A stretch of 64,000 bases of DNA. Origin: Verrucomicrobiales bacterium. Lineage in GTDB: Bacteria; Verrucomicrobiota; Verrucomicrobiia; Verrucomicrobiales; DEV007. Made by a program: the position numbers and the translations under genes. The notes beneath the pieces are model-generated. The model ran no database searches, was not told the origin of the DNA, and was given only the letters and a program-made list of their open reading frames with translations. How positions within the stretch are numbered: the stretch's first letter is position 1; the number at the start of each line of letters is the position of its first letter. This document shows positions 52,351-60,877 of this stretch, piece after piece. The stretch is taken from positions 1 through 64,000 of the forward strand of contig JARGPI010000028.1 in NCBI GenBank assembly GCA_029213005.1, in the 5' to 3' direction.

Positions 52351-53490
52351 ATGAGGTCCGTATTTTTCTTGATCGTATCAATCATCTGTGGGGTTCATAC
52401 CTCATCGGGGCAGCCTCTGGGAGTCCCGCAGGATGCACTGCAAATTGGGAATTTTTACTATAAATACGTTCATAAACCAGGGATCACTTGGACCGAGGCA
52501 GATGTAGAAGCCAGGAAAATGGGCGGAGTTCTGGCTACTTACCTGTTCGAATGGGAATCCATCGATGACTCTATGAAGATCCGTTCGCAATTTTTGGATT
52601 CCCTTCCCGAAACGCACTATTTCTGGACGGGGTTTCAATCTAAAGGTGGGCGGGAAAACCGGGTATCAAAATACCGGCCTAGTGGTGAACTGGTAAGTAA
52701 GAGGCATTTCATCAATTCACTCCGATACGAAAATGGCAGCGCATCCTTGTCTCCCGGTCATTTTTTTTTAAGCCCTGAGTCAGGGGGGAGTAGATATTTT
52801 TGTCTCTATTTCCGCGAGATCGATAAATTCCCAATGGATGGCTTTCTTTGTGAATGGGTCGTGAATGATAGTGGGATTCTTCAATCCTTTAAACCAACTA
52901 GTGCACCCGGGTTGGGGCAACCGGCTCAGGAGACCAATAATCATGCACAAGTCTTTTCAAACTTTAAAACCGGTAAAGAATTTCACACTTTGAAATCGAT
53001 TGGTGGAAAGCAACTTGATGGAGTTGTCCATTTCGTTTCATTTAACTCTGTTCGTATCAGAAATAAGGACTTCGAAAAATTTGATATTCCTTTCTCAAGG
53101 TTAGCCGACGAAACTGTATCCAGTCTGAAAAAACTGCCCCCCGAGGAGAAGGAGAAATTCAATTTTCAAAGTGAAGTGGCTGCGTCCCTTCAAAAAGAGA
53201 ACTCTCCGGGGAGGGTGCGAAGTGTTCCGAAGGTGACCTGGTCACTCGTAAATCCGAGTGTAACGGACTACACTAACCTCCTATTAATCAGTAAAGTTAC
53301 ACTGATCACTGAAACGGCGGAAGTAAAAGATCTTTTCTCAACTAAGGTGATCCCGAAACTGGAGAGCAAAAAAACATTATCAGTATCGATGAATCCGCTT
53401 TATTACTCCGGTGATGCACGATTGTCGGCAACAGCGCTAGCTGTGTTCTCGAATGACCGGGAAGTTTATAGTGATGTGCAAAGCCACTAA
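52351..53490 (+). CDS. Exported C-type-lectin-like / SHD1 two-domain protein
   Basis: 379 residues from ATG 52351, giving a signal peptide (about 1-20; core FFLIVSIICGV). Residues 32-171 resemble a C-type-lectin-like domain: ITWTEADVEARKMGGVLATY (the W..A...G..L helix), YFWTGFQ and the closing FLCEWV (WxxE/CE motif). Residues 209-262 resemble SHD1 (TLKSIGGKQLDGVVHFVSF, IPFSRLADETVSSLKKL). The last 115 residues are beta-rich and unassigned. The stop overlaps the start of the next gene by one base (TAATG). More AT-rich than flanking genes. Lectin-like fold does not prove sugar binding; ligand unknown. Confidence 0.65.
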   Translation: MRSVFFLIVSIICGVHTSSGQPLGVPQDALQIGNFYYKYVHKPGITWTEADVEARKMGGVLATYLFEWESIDDSMKIRSQFLDSLPETHYFWTGFQSKGGRENRVSKYRPSGELVSKRHFINSLRYENGSASLSPGHFFLSPESGGSRYFCLYFREIDKFPMDGFLCEWVVNDSGILQSFKPTSAPGLGQPAQETNNHAQVFSNFKTGKEFHTLKSIGGKQLDGVVHFVSFNSVRIRNKDFEKFDIPFSRLADETVSSLKKLPPEEKEKFNFQSEVAASLQKENSPGRVRSVPKVTWSLVNPSVTDYTNLLLISKVTLITETAEVKDLFSTKVIPKLESKKTLSVSMNPLYYSGDARLSATALAVFSNDREVYSDVQSH

Positions 53491-55295
53491 TGAAAGGTCT
53501 TACGATGCGAACAATTGCTTATGTATTTGGGTTTCTCCTTCTTTTTAGAGCGTGCTTAGTCGGTGGGCCACTCCCTGATGCAATTTCGTTTAAAGGGAAT
53601 TTTTACAAAATAGTTATCGACGACTCAATTTCCTGGAGGGACGCTGCCGCTAAGGCTGACAAATTAGAGGGAAACCTGGTCTCAATTGAATCCGATTTAG
53701 AGTTTGAATTCCTGTCGGAGGAGTTGAAAAAGATTTCGACAGATGAAGACATGATCCCCTTTTATTGGGTAGGGCATATTATCCCGAAACAATCCAGAAT
53801 GTCCACTTCAAGAGTCCCAAACTGGACGCCGGGACCGGGGTGTTATTGGCTTAGCGGACGCCCTATTGTTACTAACACCCAAAGCTATTCAATGTCTCGA
53901 ACCAGATATGGTATGATCCATAGACAAGCGTTCCGAACATCATCCTTGGAAGATCTTGGCCCATCCTCAAAATTAGTTGGGTATATCATTGAATGGGAAA
54001 GGCTTCCTGATGGGCGATGGCTGAAAGGGAAATTACCTCCATTGGGCGATGATGAAGTCCACGCACCTTCCCTGTCCACAGGAACGTCTTTGTCAAGTGA
54101 AGGGAAAACTGTTGTTCAGGAAGTCGCCGTTCCCCAGGAGATTGCTGAGGCTTTCGCCGGGTCCCCGGAAGTAAAGCTCGTCAACCGCCAGGCTTCGGTC
54201 AATGCATTGTTAGTCGTAGAAGTTGCTGAGGAAAAGTATGCAGGAAGTACCTCAAAACTCAATTTGACCGCAGTTCCTACCAAACACACAGACAGCTTGT
54301 CTTCTTTGCGCTTCAATCAGGAAGTTGGTCCGATGATGTTAAAAGCAATGGCAGAAGTGGTTCGATACCAGAGGATTAGAAGCGGAGGGTGGCCCTATGG
54401 ACATCAAATTGAGATCGCTTTTAAAGACAAGTATGTCGATAAAGACGGTCCTTCCGCTGCAGTTGCCTGTGCTTTATTGGTCAACTCAATCATCAGTGGC
54501 GAAGAAATTGACCCGGGGTTTGCTGTTACCGGAGATCTCAACGCAGATGGAAATGTCCAACCGATCGGGGGTGTTTCAGCGAAGGTTAAAGCTGCGGCCA
54601 AAGCAAAGTGCTCCAGAGTTGCTATTCCGATTGAGAATGCCGAAGGGGTCAAAGACCTGACAATTTTGGAGGGCCTTGGCTCAATTGTTTCCGTTCCTGT
54701 CTTTACCATACAGGATTTTGGAGAAGCCTGGGATATCGCGAAGGAGGATCTGAACGATTCGCTTAAAATTTCAATGTCTGAGTTTGGTGCTATCCAAAAT
54801 CTTTACCAAAGAAGTCCACGCAACTTTCGCAAATCTCTCTACCATCCAGCAGTAAAAACAAAATTAGCTGTAATTCAGGAAAATGCTCCTAATCTGCTGT
54901 CGGCAAGAATCCTTCTTGATATAGCGAACGGCAGTTTTCCCAATCGGCTTTCGTTGGATGGTTCCCTTTCATGGATTGAGCTTCAATCAGGAGAGGTTCT
55001 TGCCGGAATTCGGCAAGCCGCCAATAGAGGGACGACAGCTTTCGATGGAGATGGGTTGGCAGATGCCATTGTGAAACTACAGAAAATGAGGACTCGGATC
55101 GATCCGCGCTGCGTTCCTTACAGTGATGCCATTGTTGATTTTGGTAAGATGATAAGGACCATCCTTGCCAATCCGCCTGCGAGCGGTAACAGCGCAACAC
55201 GTGCACTCCGCCAGATTGAAGAGTCAGGCCTTCGCATAGATGCGGCAAGGGAAGTTTTGATGCGGGACGTCAAAGTAGTGAGTGAGCTTCTCTGA
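53490..55295 (+). CDS. Exported lectin-like protein fused to a Lon-type S16 protease domain
   Basis: 601 residues; ATG 53490 overlaps the upstream stop, or ATG 53505 after AAAGG. A signal peptide (core TIAYVFGFLLLF) is followed by a C-type-lectin-like domain (33-170: ISWRDAAAKADKLEGNLVSI, FYWVGH, YIIEWE). Residues about 235-420 match the Lon proteolytic domain: KDGPSAAVA with Ser322, and GGVSAKVKAAAKAK with Lys365, 43 residues apart exactly as Ser679/Lys722 in E. coli Lon, plus AVTGDLNADGNVQPIGG. No Walker motifs or AAA+ domain are present. The C-terminal 180 residues are helical and unassigned. It would be an ATP-independent, extracytoplasmic protease. YlbL-type PDZ-S16 proteins are the nearest known precedent. 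Confidence 0.85.
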   Translation: MKGLTMRTIAYVFGFLLLFRACLVGGPLPDAISFKGNFYKIVIDDSISWRDAAAKADKLEGNLVSIESDLEFEFLSEELKKISTDEDMIPFYWVGHIIPKQSRMSTSRVPNWTPGPGCYWLSGRPIVTNTQSYSMSRTRYGMIHRQAFRTSSLEDLGPSSKLVGYIIEWERLPDGRWLKGKLPPLGDDEVHAPSLSTGTSLSSEGKTVVQEVAVPQEIAEAFAGSPEVKLVNRQASVNALLVVEVAEEKYAGSTSKLNLTAVPTKHTDSLSSLRFNQEVGPMMLKAMAEVVRYQRIRSGGWPYGHQIEIAFKDKYVDKDGPSAAVACALLVNSIISGEEIDPGFAVTGDLNADGNVQPIGGVSAKVKAAAKAKCSRVAIPIENAEGVKDLTILEGLGSIVSVPVFTIQDFGEAWDIAKEDLNDSLKISMSEFGAIQNLYQRSPRNFRKSLYHPAVKTKLAVIQENAPNLLSARILLDIANGSFPNRLSLDGSLSWIELQSGEVLAGIRQAANRGTTAFDGDGLADAIVKLQKMRTRIDPRCVPYSDAIVDFGKMIRTILANPPASGNSATRALRQIEESGLRIDAAREVLMRDVKVVSELL

Positions 55296-55326
55296 GATAT
55301 TTTTAGGTATTTTCACAAAATCTACC

Positions 55327-56718
55327 TCAATTCGTCGGCTGGATGGTGGCGTCGGCTGCGACTTTTTGATACCAGGATTTTAATCGCCGTAACATGGTCT
55401 TTGATCTTTCGGATTGCTCTTTTGAAAGATCTACCGATTCACCGGGGTCGGTGGACAAATTATATAGCTCGACTTTCTCGTTCTCGAAGCCGCCCCGTTT
55501 TGCTCCGGGATGTTTCACTATGAGCTTCCACGGGCCGTCTCTCATTGCTTCGGATCGTGAACCGCTGTTGGCGAGGGAGGCCCAGAACAGATGCCGGGGT
55601 GGAAGCTCTTTTTGCTCGAAAAGTACCGGCGAAAGATCGACTCCATCCTGCTTCAGGAGGGTGGTGTCAACGCGGGCGATGGAAAGTAGCGTCGGCATGA
55701 CGTCGATACTGATAGCGGTTTGGTCCGATACCGTCCCAGCTTTGATTTTTCCAGGCCAGCAGGCGATCGCGGGAACTCTGTGGCCGCCTTCGTAGACGGA
55801 GCTTTTCAGTCCGCGGAATTTGGGGCTGCTGCTGGGGCCTTCGGAGGTCCCGCCGTTGTCGGAGAAAAAGAGAATAAAGGTGTTCTCGGCGATACCCAGT
55901 TCATTCAGCGTCTTTCTCAACATTCCGAGCCCTTCGTCAATCGGCAGAGTCATACCTTTTAACTTTTCGATCCGCTCTTCCTCGCTGTGTTCCCGCCAGT
56001 TCCAGCGATTCCATCCTTCTTCGGTCCGGCGGACCGGATCCCCCCGGACCTGGATCGGATTGTGTATGGCGAGATGGGCGATGTATAGACAAAACGGCTT
56101 TTCTGATTTGCCATTGTTACGGACAAACTTGTCGGCATACTGATTGATCAAATCGGTAGCGTAACCCTCCTCTTCCACCTCCTCGGTGCCGTGCCACCAA
56201 TCGTGTTTGTTGTGATCTCCAACGTGACTGACAAAATCGATATTCCCGCTGTGATACCCGTAAAACTCGTCGAACCCGTGGTTCTGCGGATGGTATAGAT
56301 TGGAATTATGGGGATAGCCCTGATGCCATTTCCCTACCATACCGGTGTGATATCCTTCCTCCTTCAAAACTTCGGCAAAGGTGGTCTCCTCCGGTTGCAG
56401 CCCTTTGCGATGTTCCGGATGATCGGAGTGGGGGTGAATCACGGCTTCGATACCGGTTCGCTGTTGATACAATCCCGTCAGCAATCCCGCGCGTGTCGGT
56501 GAACAGACCGTTCCTGAAGAGTGGAAATCGGTGAACTTCATCCCCTCAGCCGCAAGACGGTCGATTTCCGGGGTTTTGAAATAGGGATTCCCGAAACAGC
56601 TCACCCCGGCGTAGCCCATGTCATCCACCATGATCACGATAAAATTGGGCCGTTTTTCGGCGGCGGCCACGGAGGCAGCGAAGATGACAAAAAAGAAAAT
56701 CTGAAAATACTTCTTCAT
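55327..56718 (-). CDS. Exported arylsulfatase (S1 family)
   Basis: 463 residues from ATG 56718, with a signal peptide (about 1-20). The sulfatase signature CSPTR has Cys72, which is oxidised to formylglycine by a maturase in trans; PNFIVIMVDDMGYAGVS supplies the metal aspartates, and TGMVGKWHQG the catalytic His/Lys. Substrate may be a sulfated polysaccharide. Sulfatases are abundant in marine Verrucomicrobiota and Planctomycetes. It converges with the Lon-lectin gene (31 bp apart). No sulfatase maturase gene in the window. Confidence 0.93.
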   Translation of the reverse strand: MKKYFQIFFFVIFAASVAAAEKRPNFIVIMVDDMGYAGVSCFGNPYFKTPEIDRLAAEGMKFTDFHSSGTVCSPTRAGLLTGLYQQRTGIEAVIHPHSDHPEHRKGLQPEETTFAEVLKEEGYHTGMVGKWHQGYPHNSNLYHPQNHGFDEFYGYHSGNIDFVSHVGDHNKHDWWHGTEEVEEEGYATDLINQYADKFVRNNGKSEKPFCLYIAHLAIHNPIQVRGDPVRRTEEGWNRWNWREHSEEERIEKLKGMTLPIDEGLGMLRKTLNELGIAENTFILFFSDNGGTSEGPSSSPKFRGLKSSVYEGGHRVPAIACWPGKIKAGTVSDQTAISIDVMPTLLSIARVDTTLLKQDGVDLSPVLFEQKELPPRHLFWASLANSGSRSEAMRDGPWKLIVKHPGAKRGGFENEKVELYNLSTDPGESVDLSKEQSERSKTMLRRLKSWYQKVAADATIQPTN

Positions 56719-56850
56719 AGGTCGAGGCGATCTCACTTGATACCCTTCGCCGCTTCCAAACGCAAACGACTCGTGGTCACGGTTAAACGGATAGGATTAT
56801 GCCCGGCGGATGGGCGTGAATATCCGCTCACGAATTTTTTGCTTCCCGCG

Positions 56851-56889
56851 ATTGTACCCTGTACCATTCAGGATTGTACAGGGTACAGT
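56851..56889. repeat. Dispersed palindromic repeat, inverted pair
   Basis: ATTGTACCCTGTAC (56851-56864) and GTACAGGGTACAGT (56876-56889) are inverted, 12 of 14 arm bases pairing outright plus one or two wobble pairs in RNA, with an 11-base spacer. It lies between the divergent sulfatase and metH genes, roughly 80 bp before the metH ATG. Confidence 0.85.
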
Positions 56890-56970
56890 TGCCCTTGGGG
56901 ATACCCTTGAATTTTTTCTACCTCTCTCCGGTATCGGGTGTATGATATCGACATATCTTGATTAGTGAAT

Positions 56971-59900
56971 ATGAGCCTGACTGACGAACTCAAAAACGAG
57001 CTGAACAAACGCATCATGGTCCTCGACGGGGCGATGGGGACGACGATTCGGGGCTATGGCCTTTCCGAGGCTGATGCCCGGGGTGACCGTTTTAAAAAGA
57101 ACGAGAAGGATCTGCTCAACAATGGCGATATCCTCTCCCTGACTCAGTCGGACGTGATCGGCGATATTCACAAGCGTTTCCTCGAAGCGGGCTCAGATAT
57201 CATCGAAACGAACACGTTTTCGGGAACGACGCTGGCCCAGAGTGAATTTTTTGTCGAAGATCCCCGGGAAAAGGGCAAAGGCCGGAAGGATCCCGAGTTC
57301 TTTCAGCGCGAAGTTTGTGAAAATCAGTTTCTCCTCGATCTCGCCTGGGAAATCAATGTCGAGTCGGCAAAGCTCTGTCGCAAATGGTGCGACCGGATCG
57401 GCGAAGAAACGGGCCGGAAACGCTACGTGGCCGGTGCGATCGGGCCAATGACAGTTTCTCTAACTAACTCGCCGGATGCAGAGGACTCCGGTTTCCGGGT
57501 TTGCACGTTTGACCAGGTTCGCGACTCTTATAAGCATCAGATCCGGGCTCTGATCGAAGGGGGAAGCGATATCATGATGGTGGAGACGATCTTCGATGCG
57601 CTCAATGCCAAAGCAGCGCTCGTGGCGCTCCGCGAAGTTTATGACGAGGATAATATCGAGCTTCCGATCATCGTTTCCGCTGCGGTAGGTCGCGGTGGTG
57701 AGACTTTGATTTCAGCTCAAAAAGCCGAAGCTCTCTGGAATGCGGTTGCCCATGCCAATCCGCTTGCCATCGGGCTGAACTGCTCGCTGGGGCCGGATTT
57801 GATGGAGCCGCATCTCGCGCACCTTTCTAAAGTTGCGGAGACCTTTGTGTCGGCATATCCGAACGCCGGTCTGCCGAATCCGTTGGCACCGACCGGTTTC
57901 GATTTGTTGCCGCCGGACATGGAGCGCTTTCTCGGTGATTTTGCAAACCAGGGGCTCGTCAATTTGATCGGTGGCTGTTGCGGGAATACACCCGAACACG
58001 TCGCCGCCATTGCAAAGGTCGCTGAAAAGTATCCACCCCGCCAGATTCCCACTCCCGAGCCGGTTATGAGGCTCAGTGGTTCGGAGGTTTACAACCACAC
58101 CAGTGAGAAAAATTTCCTCATGGTCGGGGAGCGAACCAACGTCGCCGGTTCTCCAAAATTCAAGAAACTGGTCAAAGAAGACAAGCTGGAAGAGGCCGTG
58201 GCGATCGCCCGTCAACAGGTTGAAAACGGGGCTCCCGTGATCGACATCTGTATGGATGAAGGGATGTTGGACGGCGTCGAGGTGATGACCCGATACCTCC
58301 AGCTCCTCGCTTCCGAACCGGATGTCGCGGCAGTGCCGATTATGGTCGATTCCTCGAAATGGGAGATCATCGAAGCCGGTCTGAAGTGTATTCAGGGTAA
58401 AGGAATCGTGAACTCGATCTCGCTGAAAGAGGGCGAAGACGCCTTTCGGGAAAACGCGAGAAAAGTCATGAAATACGGCGCCGCCGTGGTTGTCATGGCG
58501 TTTGATGAAAAAGGACAGGCGGACAGCTACGAAAGCAAAATCCGGATCTGTGAGCGTGCCTACCGTATTTTGGTCGATGAAGTGGGCTTCAATCCCGAGG
58601 ACATTATTTTCGATCCCAACATCCTCACCGTCGCAACGGGAATGGATGAGCATAACAACTATGCCGTCGATTTCATCGAAGCGACTCGCTGGATAAAAGA
58701 GAACCTTCCCGGGGCAAAAGTTTCCGGTGGGGTATCGAATATTTCCTTCAGTTTCCGCGGGAACAACACGGTCCGCGAAGCGATGCACGCGGCCTTCCTC
58801 TACCACGCCGGAAAAGCGGGGATGGACATGGGGATCGTCAATCCGGGGATGCTGGAAGTTTACGACGAGGTGGAGCCGAAATTGCTCAAACTGGTCGAGG
58901 ACGTCCTTTTGAACCGTAACGATGGTGCGACCGAAGCTCTGATCGACTACGCCGAAGAGCTGAAAAACAAAGGGGCTCACAAAACCGACCGGGCAAGCGG
59001 TCCGGACCTGTCGTGGCGCGAAGGAACCTCCGTCACCGAGCGGATGACTCATGCTCTGGTTAAAGGAATTACCGACTTTATCGTCGAGGATACCGAGGAG
59101 GCACGTCTCGCTCTCGGGAAGCCGCTCAACGTGATCGAAGGTCCGTTGATGGACGGTATGAAAGTGGTGGGGGGGCTTTTCGGATCCGGGAAAATGTTCC
59201 TGCCGCAGGTGGTGAAGAGCGCCCGGGTCATGAAAAAGGCCGTCGCTTATCTGGAGCCGTTTATGCTCGCGGAGAAAGAGGAAGGTGCCGAGGATAACGC
59301 TCCGGTTTTTGTGATCGCAACGGTGAAGGGCGACGTTCACGACATCGGGAAAAACATCGTAGGTGTGGTTTTGGGCTGTAACGGCTACAAAGTGATCGAC
59401 CTCGGTGTGATGGTGGATTGCGAGCGCATTATGGCCGCAGCTGTGGAGCACAAAGCGGATATCGTCGGGATGAGTGGTCTGATCACTCCGTCTCTCGACG
59501 AGATGATTGCGAACGCCAAAGAGTTCGAGAAAAAGGGATTCAAAGTGCCGCTTCTCGTCGGAGGTGCGACTACGTCGCGTGCTCACACCGCGATCAAAAT
59601 CAGCGAAAACTATAGCGAGCCCGTGGTTTACGTCGGTGATGCCTCGCTGGTCGTCGGCGTCTGTAACAGCCTGCTTTCGGACAACCTCCGCGAAGAGTTT
59701 CTCAAACAACATGCTGCTACCGAGATCAAAGAACGCGAAATTTTCGCCGGGAAAGGGTCTACCGCCGTCTACGTCCCCTACGAAGAAGCGAAGCAAAACC
59801 ATTACCGGATCGACTGGAAAACATCGGACCTCGCGGTGCCGACTCAGATCGGGAAGCAGGTTTGGGATCGGGTTCCTCTCGAACAGATTGTTGAGGTCTT

Positions 59901-60744
59901 CGACTGGAGTCCGTTCTTTCACGCCTGGCAACTGCGGGGAGTGTTTCCAAAAATTCTCACTCATAAAGATCACGGCGAAGAAGCTCAGAAACTTTACGAC
60001 GAGGCCCGCCGAATTCTCGATGATCTCATTGCTAACGACCGGGTGCATTGTCGCGCGACCTGGGGCATTTTCCCGGCTCACTCGACCGGGGAGGATATCG
60101 AAGTGTTCTCTGATGAGAAAAAGACCGATCAACTCGCGACCTTCCATTTTCTCCGTCAGCAAAAGGAGAAAATTAAAGAGGGAACTCCCCATCAAAGCCT
60201 CGCCGATTTTGTGGCGCCGCAAAGCTGCGGTCGTCCCGATCACATCGGTGGATTTGCCGTCACGGCGGGAAATGAGATCGAGGAATACGCGAAAACCTTC
60301 AAAGACGCCGGGGATGACTACACGGCAATTATTATCCAGTCGTTAGCCGATCGCTTTGCTGAAGGGCTTGCCGAGTTACTACACAAACGGGTTCGCGACG
60401 AGATGGGATTTGGTAAAAACGAAGGGCTCAGCACCGAGGACTATATCAAAGAACGCTACCGCGGAATTCGTCCGGCAGCAGGTTATCCGGCCTGTCCGGA
60501 CCACACTGAAAAGGCCGTGCTTTGGGACTTGCTGGATGTGGAGAAAACCGTCGGGATGCAACTCACCACGAGCTATGCGATGTTCCCGCCGTCATCCGTG
60601 AGCGGTTTGCACTTCTTTAATGAAGAAGCCCGCTACTTTAACGTTGGGAAAATCAGCAGAGATCAGCTCGAAGACTATGCCGCAAGGAAAAAGATGTCGA
60701 TCGAGGAAGCCGAAAAATGGCTCGCGCCCAATCTGGCGGATTGA
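56971..60744 (+). CDS. metH: Cobalamin-dependent methionine synthase
   Basis: 1257 residues, all modules in order: homocysteine domain (1-330; DGAMGTTIRGYGL, zinc cysteines at GLNCSLGP and GGCCGNTPEH), pterin-binding domain (about 360-610; GERTNVAGSPKFKKL), cobalamin cap and Rossmann domain (about 660-900; DVHDIGKNI with cobalt-ligand His790) and the AdoMet reactivation domain (about 930-1257; MFPPSSVSGLHFF). It methylates homocysteine from methyltetrahydrofolate. The ATG at 56971 is used; a GTG at 56965 adds two residues. Monocistronic. No cobalamin riboswitch was found in the 250 bp upstream. Confidence 0.97.
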   Translation: MSLTDELKNELNKRIMVLDGAMGTTIRGYGLSEADARGDRFKKNEKDLLNNGDILSLTQSDVIGDIHKRFLEAGSDIIETNTFSGTTLAQSEFFVEDPREKGKGRKDPEFFQREVCENQFLLDLAWEINVESAKLCRKWCDRIGEETGRKRYVAGAIGPMTVSLTNSPDAEDSGFRVCTFDQVRDSYKHQIRALIEGGSDIMMVETIFDALNAKAALVALREVYDEDNIELPIIVSAAVGRGGETLISAQKAEALWNAVAHANPLAIGLNCSLGPDLMEPHLAHLSKVAETFVSAYPNAGLPNPLAPTGFDLLPPDMERFLGDFANQGLVNLIGGCCGNTPEHVAAIAKVAEKYPPRQIPTPEPVMRLSGSEVYNHTSEKNFLMVGERTNVAGSPKFKKLVKEDKLEEAVAIARQQVENGAPVIDICMDEGMLDGVEVMTRYLQLLASEPDVAAVPIMVDSSKWEIIEAGLKCIQGKGIVNSISLKEGEDAFRENARKVMKYGAAVVVMAFDEKGQADSYESKIRICERAYRILVDEVGFNPEDIIFDPNILTVATGMDEHNNYAVDFIEATRWIKENLPGAKVSGGVSNISFSFRGNNTVREAMHAAFLYHAGKAGMDMGIVNPGMLEVYDEVEPKLLKLVEDVLLNRNDGATEALIDYAEELKNKGAHKTDRASGPDLSWREGTSVTERMTHALVKGITDFIVEDTEEARLALGKPLNVIEGPLMDGMKVVGGLFGSGKMFLPQVVKSARVMKKAVAYLEPFMLAEKEEGAEDNAPVFVIATVKGDVHDIGKNIVGVVLGCNGYKVIDLGVMVDCERIMAAAVEHKADIVGMSGLITPSLDEMIANAKEFEKKGFKVPLLVGGATTSRAHTAIKISENYSEPVVYVGDASLVVGVCNSLLSDNLREEFLKQHAATEIKEREIFAGKGSTAVYVPYEEAKQNHYRIDWKTSDLAVPTQIGKQVWDRVPLEQIVEVFDWSPFFHAWQLRGVFPKILTHKDHGEEAQKLYDEARRILDDLIANDRVHCRATWGIFPAHSTGEDIEVFSDEKKTDQLATFHFLRQQKEKIKEGTPHQSLADFVAPQSCGRPDHIGGFAVTAGNEIEEYAKTFKDAGDDYTAIIIQSLADRFAEGLAELLHKRVRDEMGFGKNEGLSTEDYIKERYRGIRPAAGYPACPDHTEKAVLWDLLDVEKTVGMQLTTSYAMFPPSSVSGLHFFNEEARYFNVGKISRDQLEDYAARKKMSIEEAEKWLAPNLAD

Positions 60745-60877
60745 TAAAACACTGCTATTGACGATAGCATTCACTGCGCGGTAAATTTCCGGAGTCGGTA
60801 ATCAATCCGATCCGGTATTTGCCGTGACTTCTGTGGGCAGCCGTTTCTGCCCGAACCTTCCTTCCCTTTATAATGAA

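Noticed and set aside
54421..54600. Lon-like domain as part of a RadA or ComM-type ATPase
   Set aside because: Those proteins carry Walker motifs and, in RadA, an S16-like fold without the catalytic Ser. Here both Ser322 and Lys365 are present and there is no nucleotide-binding site.
56719..56970. Cobalamin or SAM riboswitch upstream of metH
   Set aside because: No GCCACTG B12-box or SAM-I core is visible. The only structure is the dispersed palindrome at 56851-56889, which is shared with four unrelated loci.
57712..60243. An 843-codon open frame on the minus strand
   Set aside because: It lies entirely inside metH on the opposite strand. Its sequence is rich in His, Arg, Phe and Val from reversed codons, shows no domain, and metH has every expected motif. 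Long antisense frames are expected in GC-rich, biased genes.
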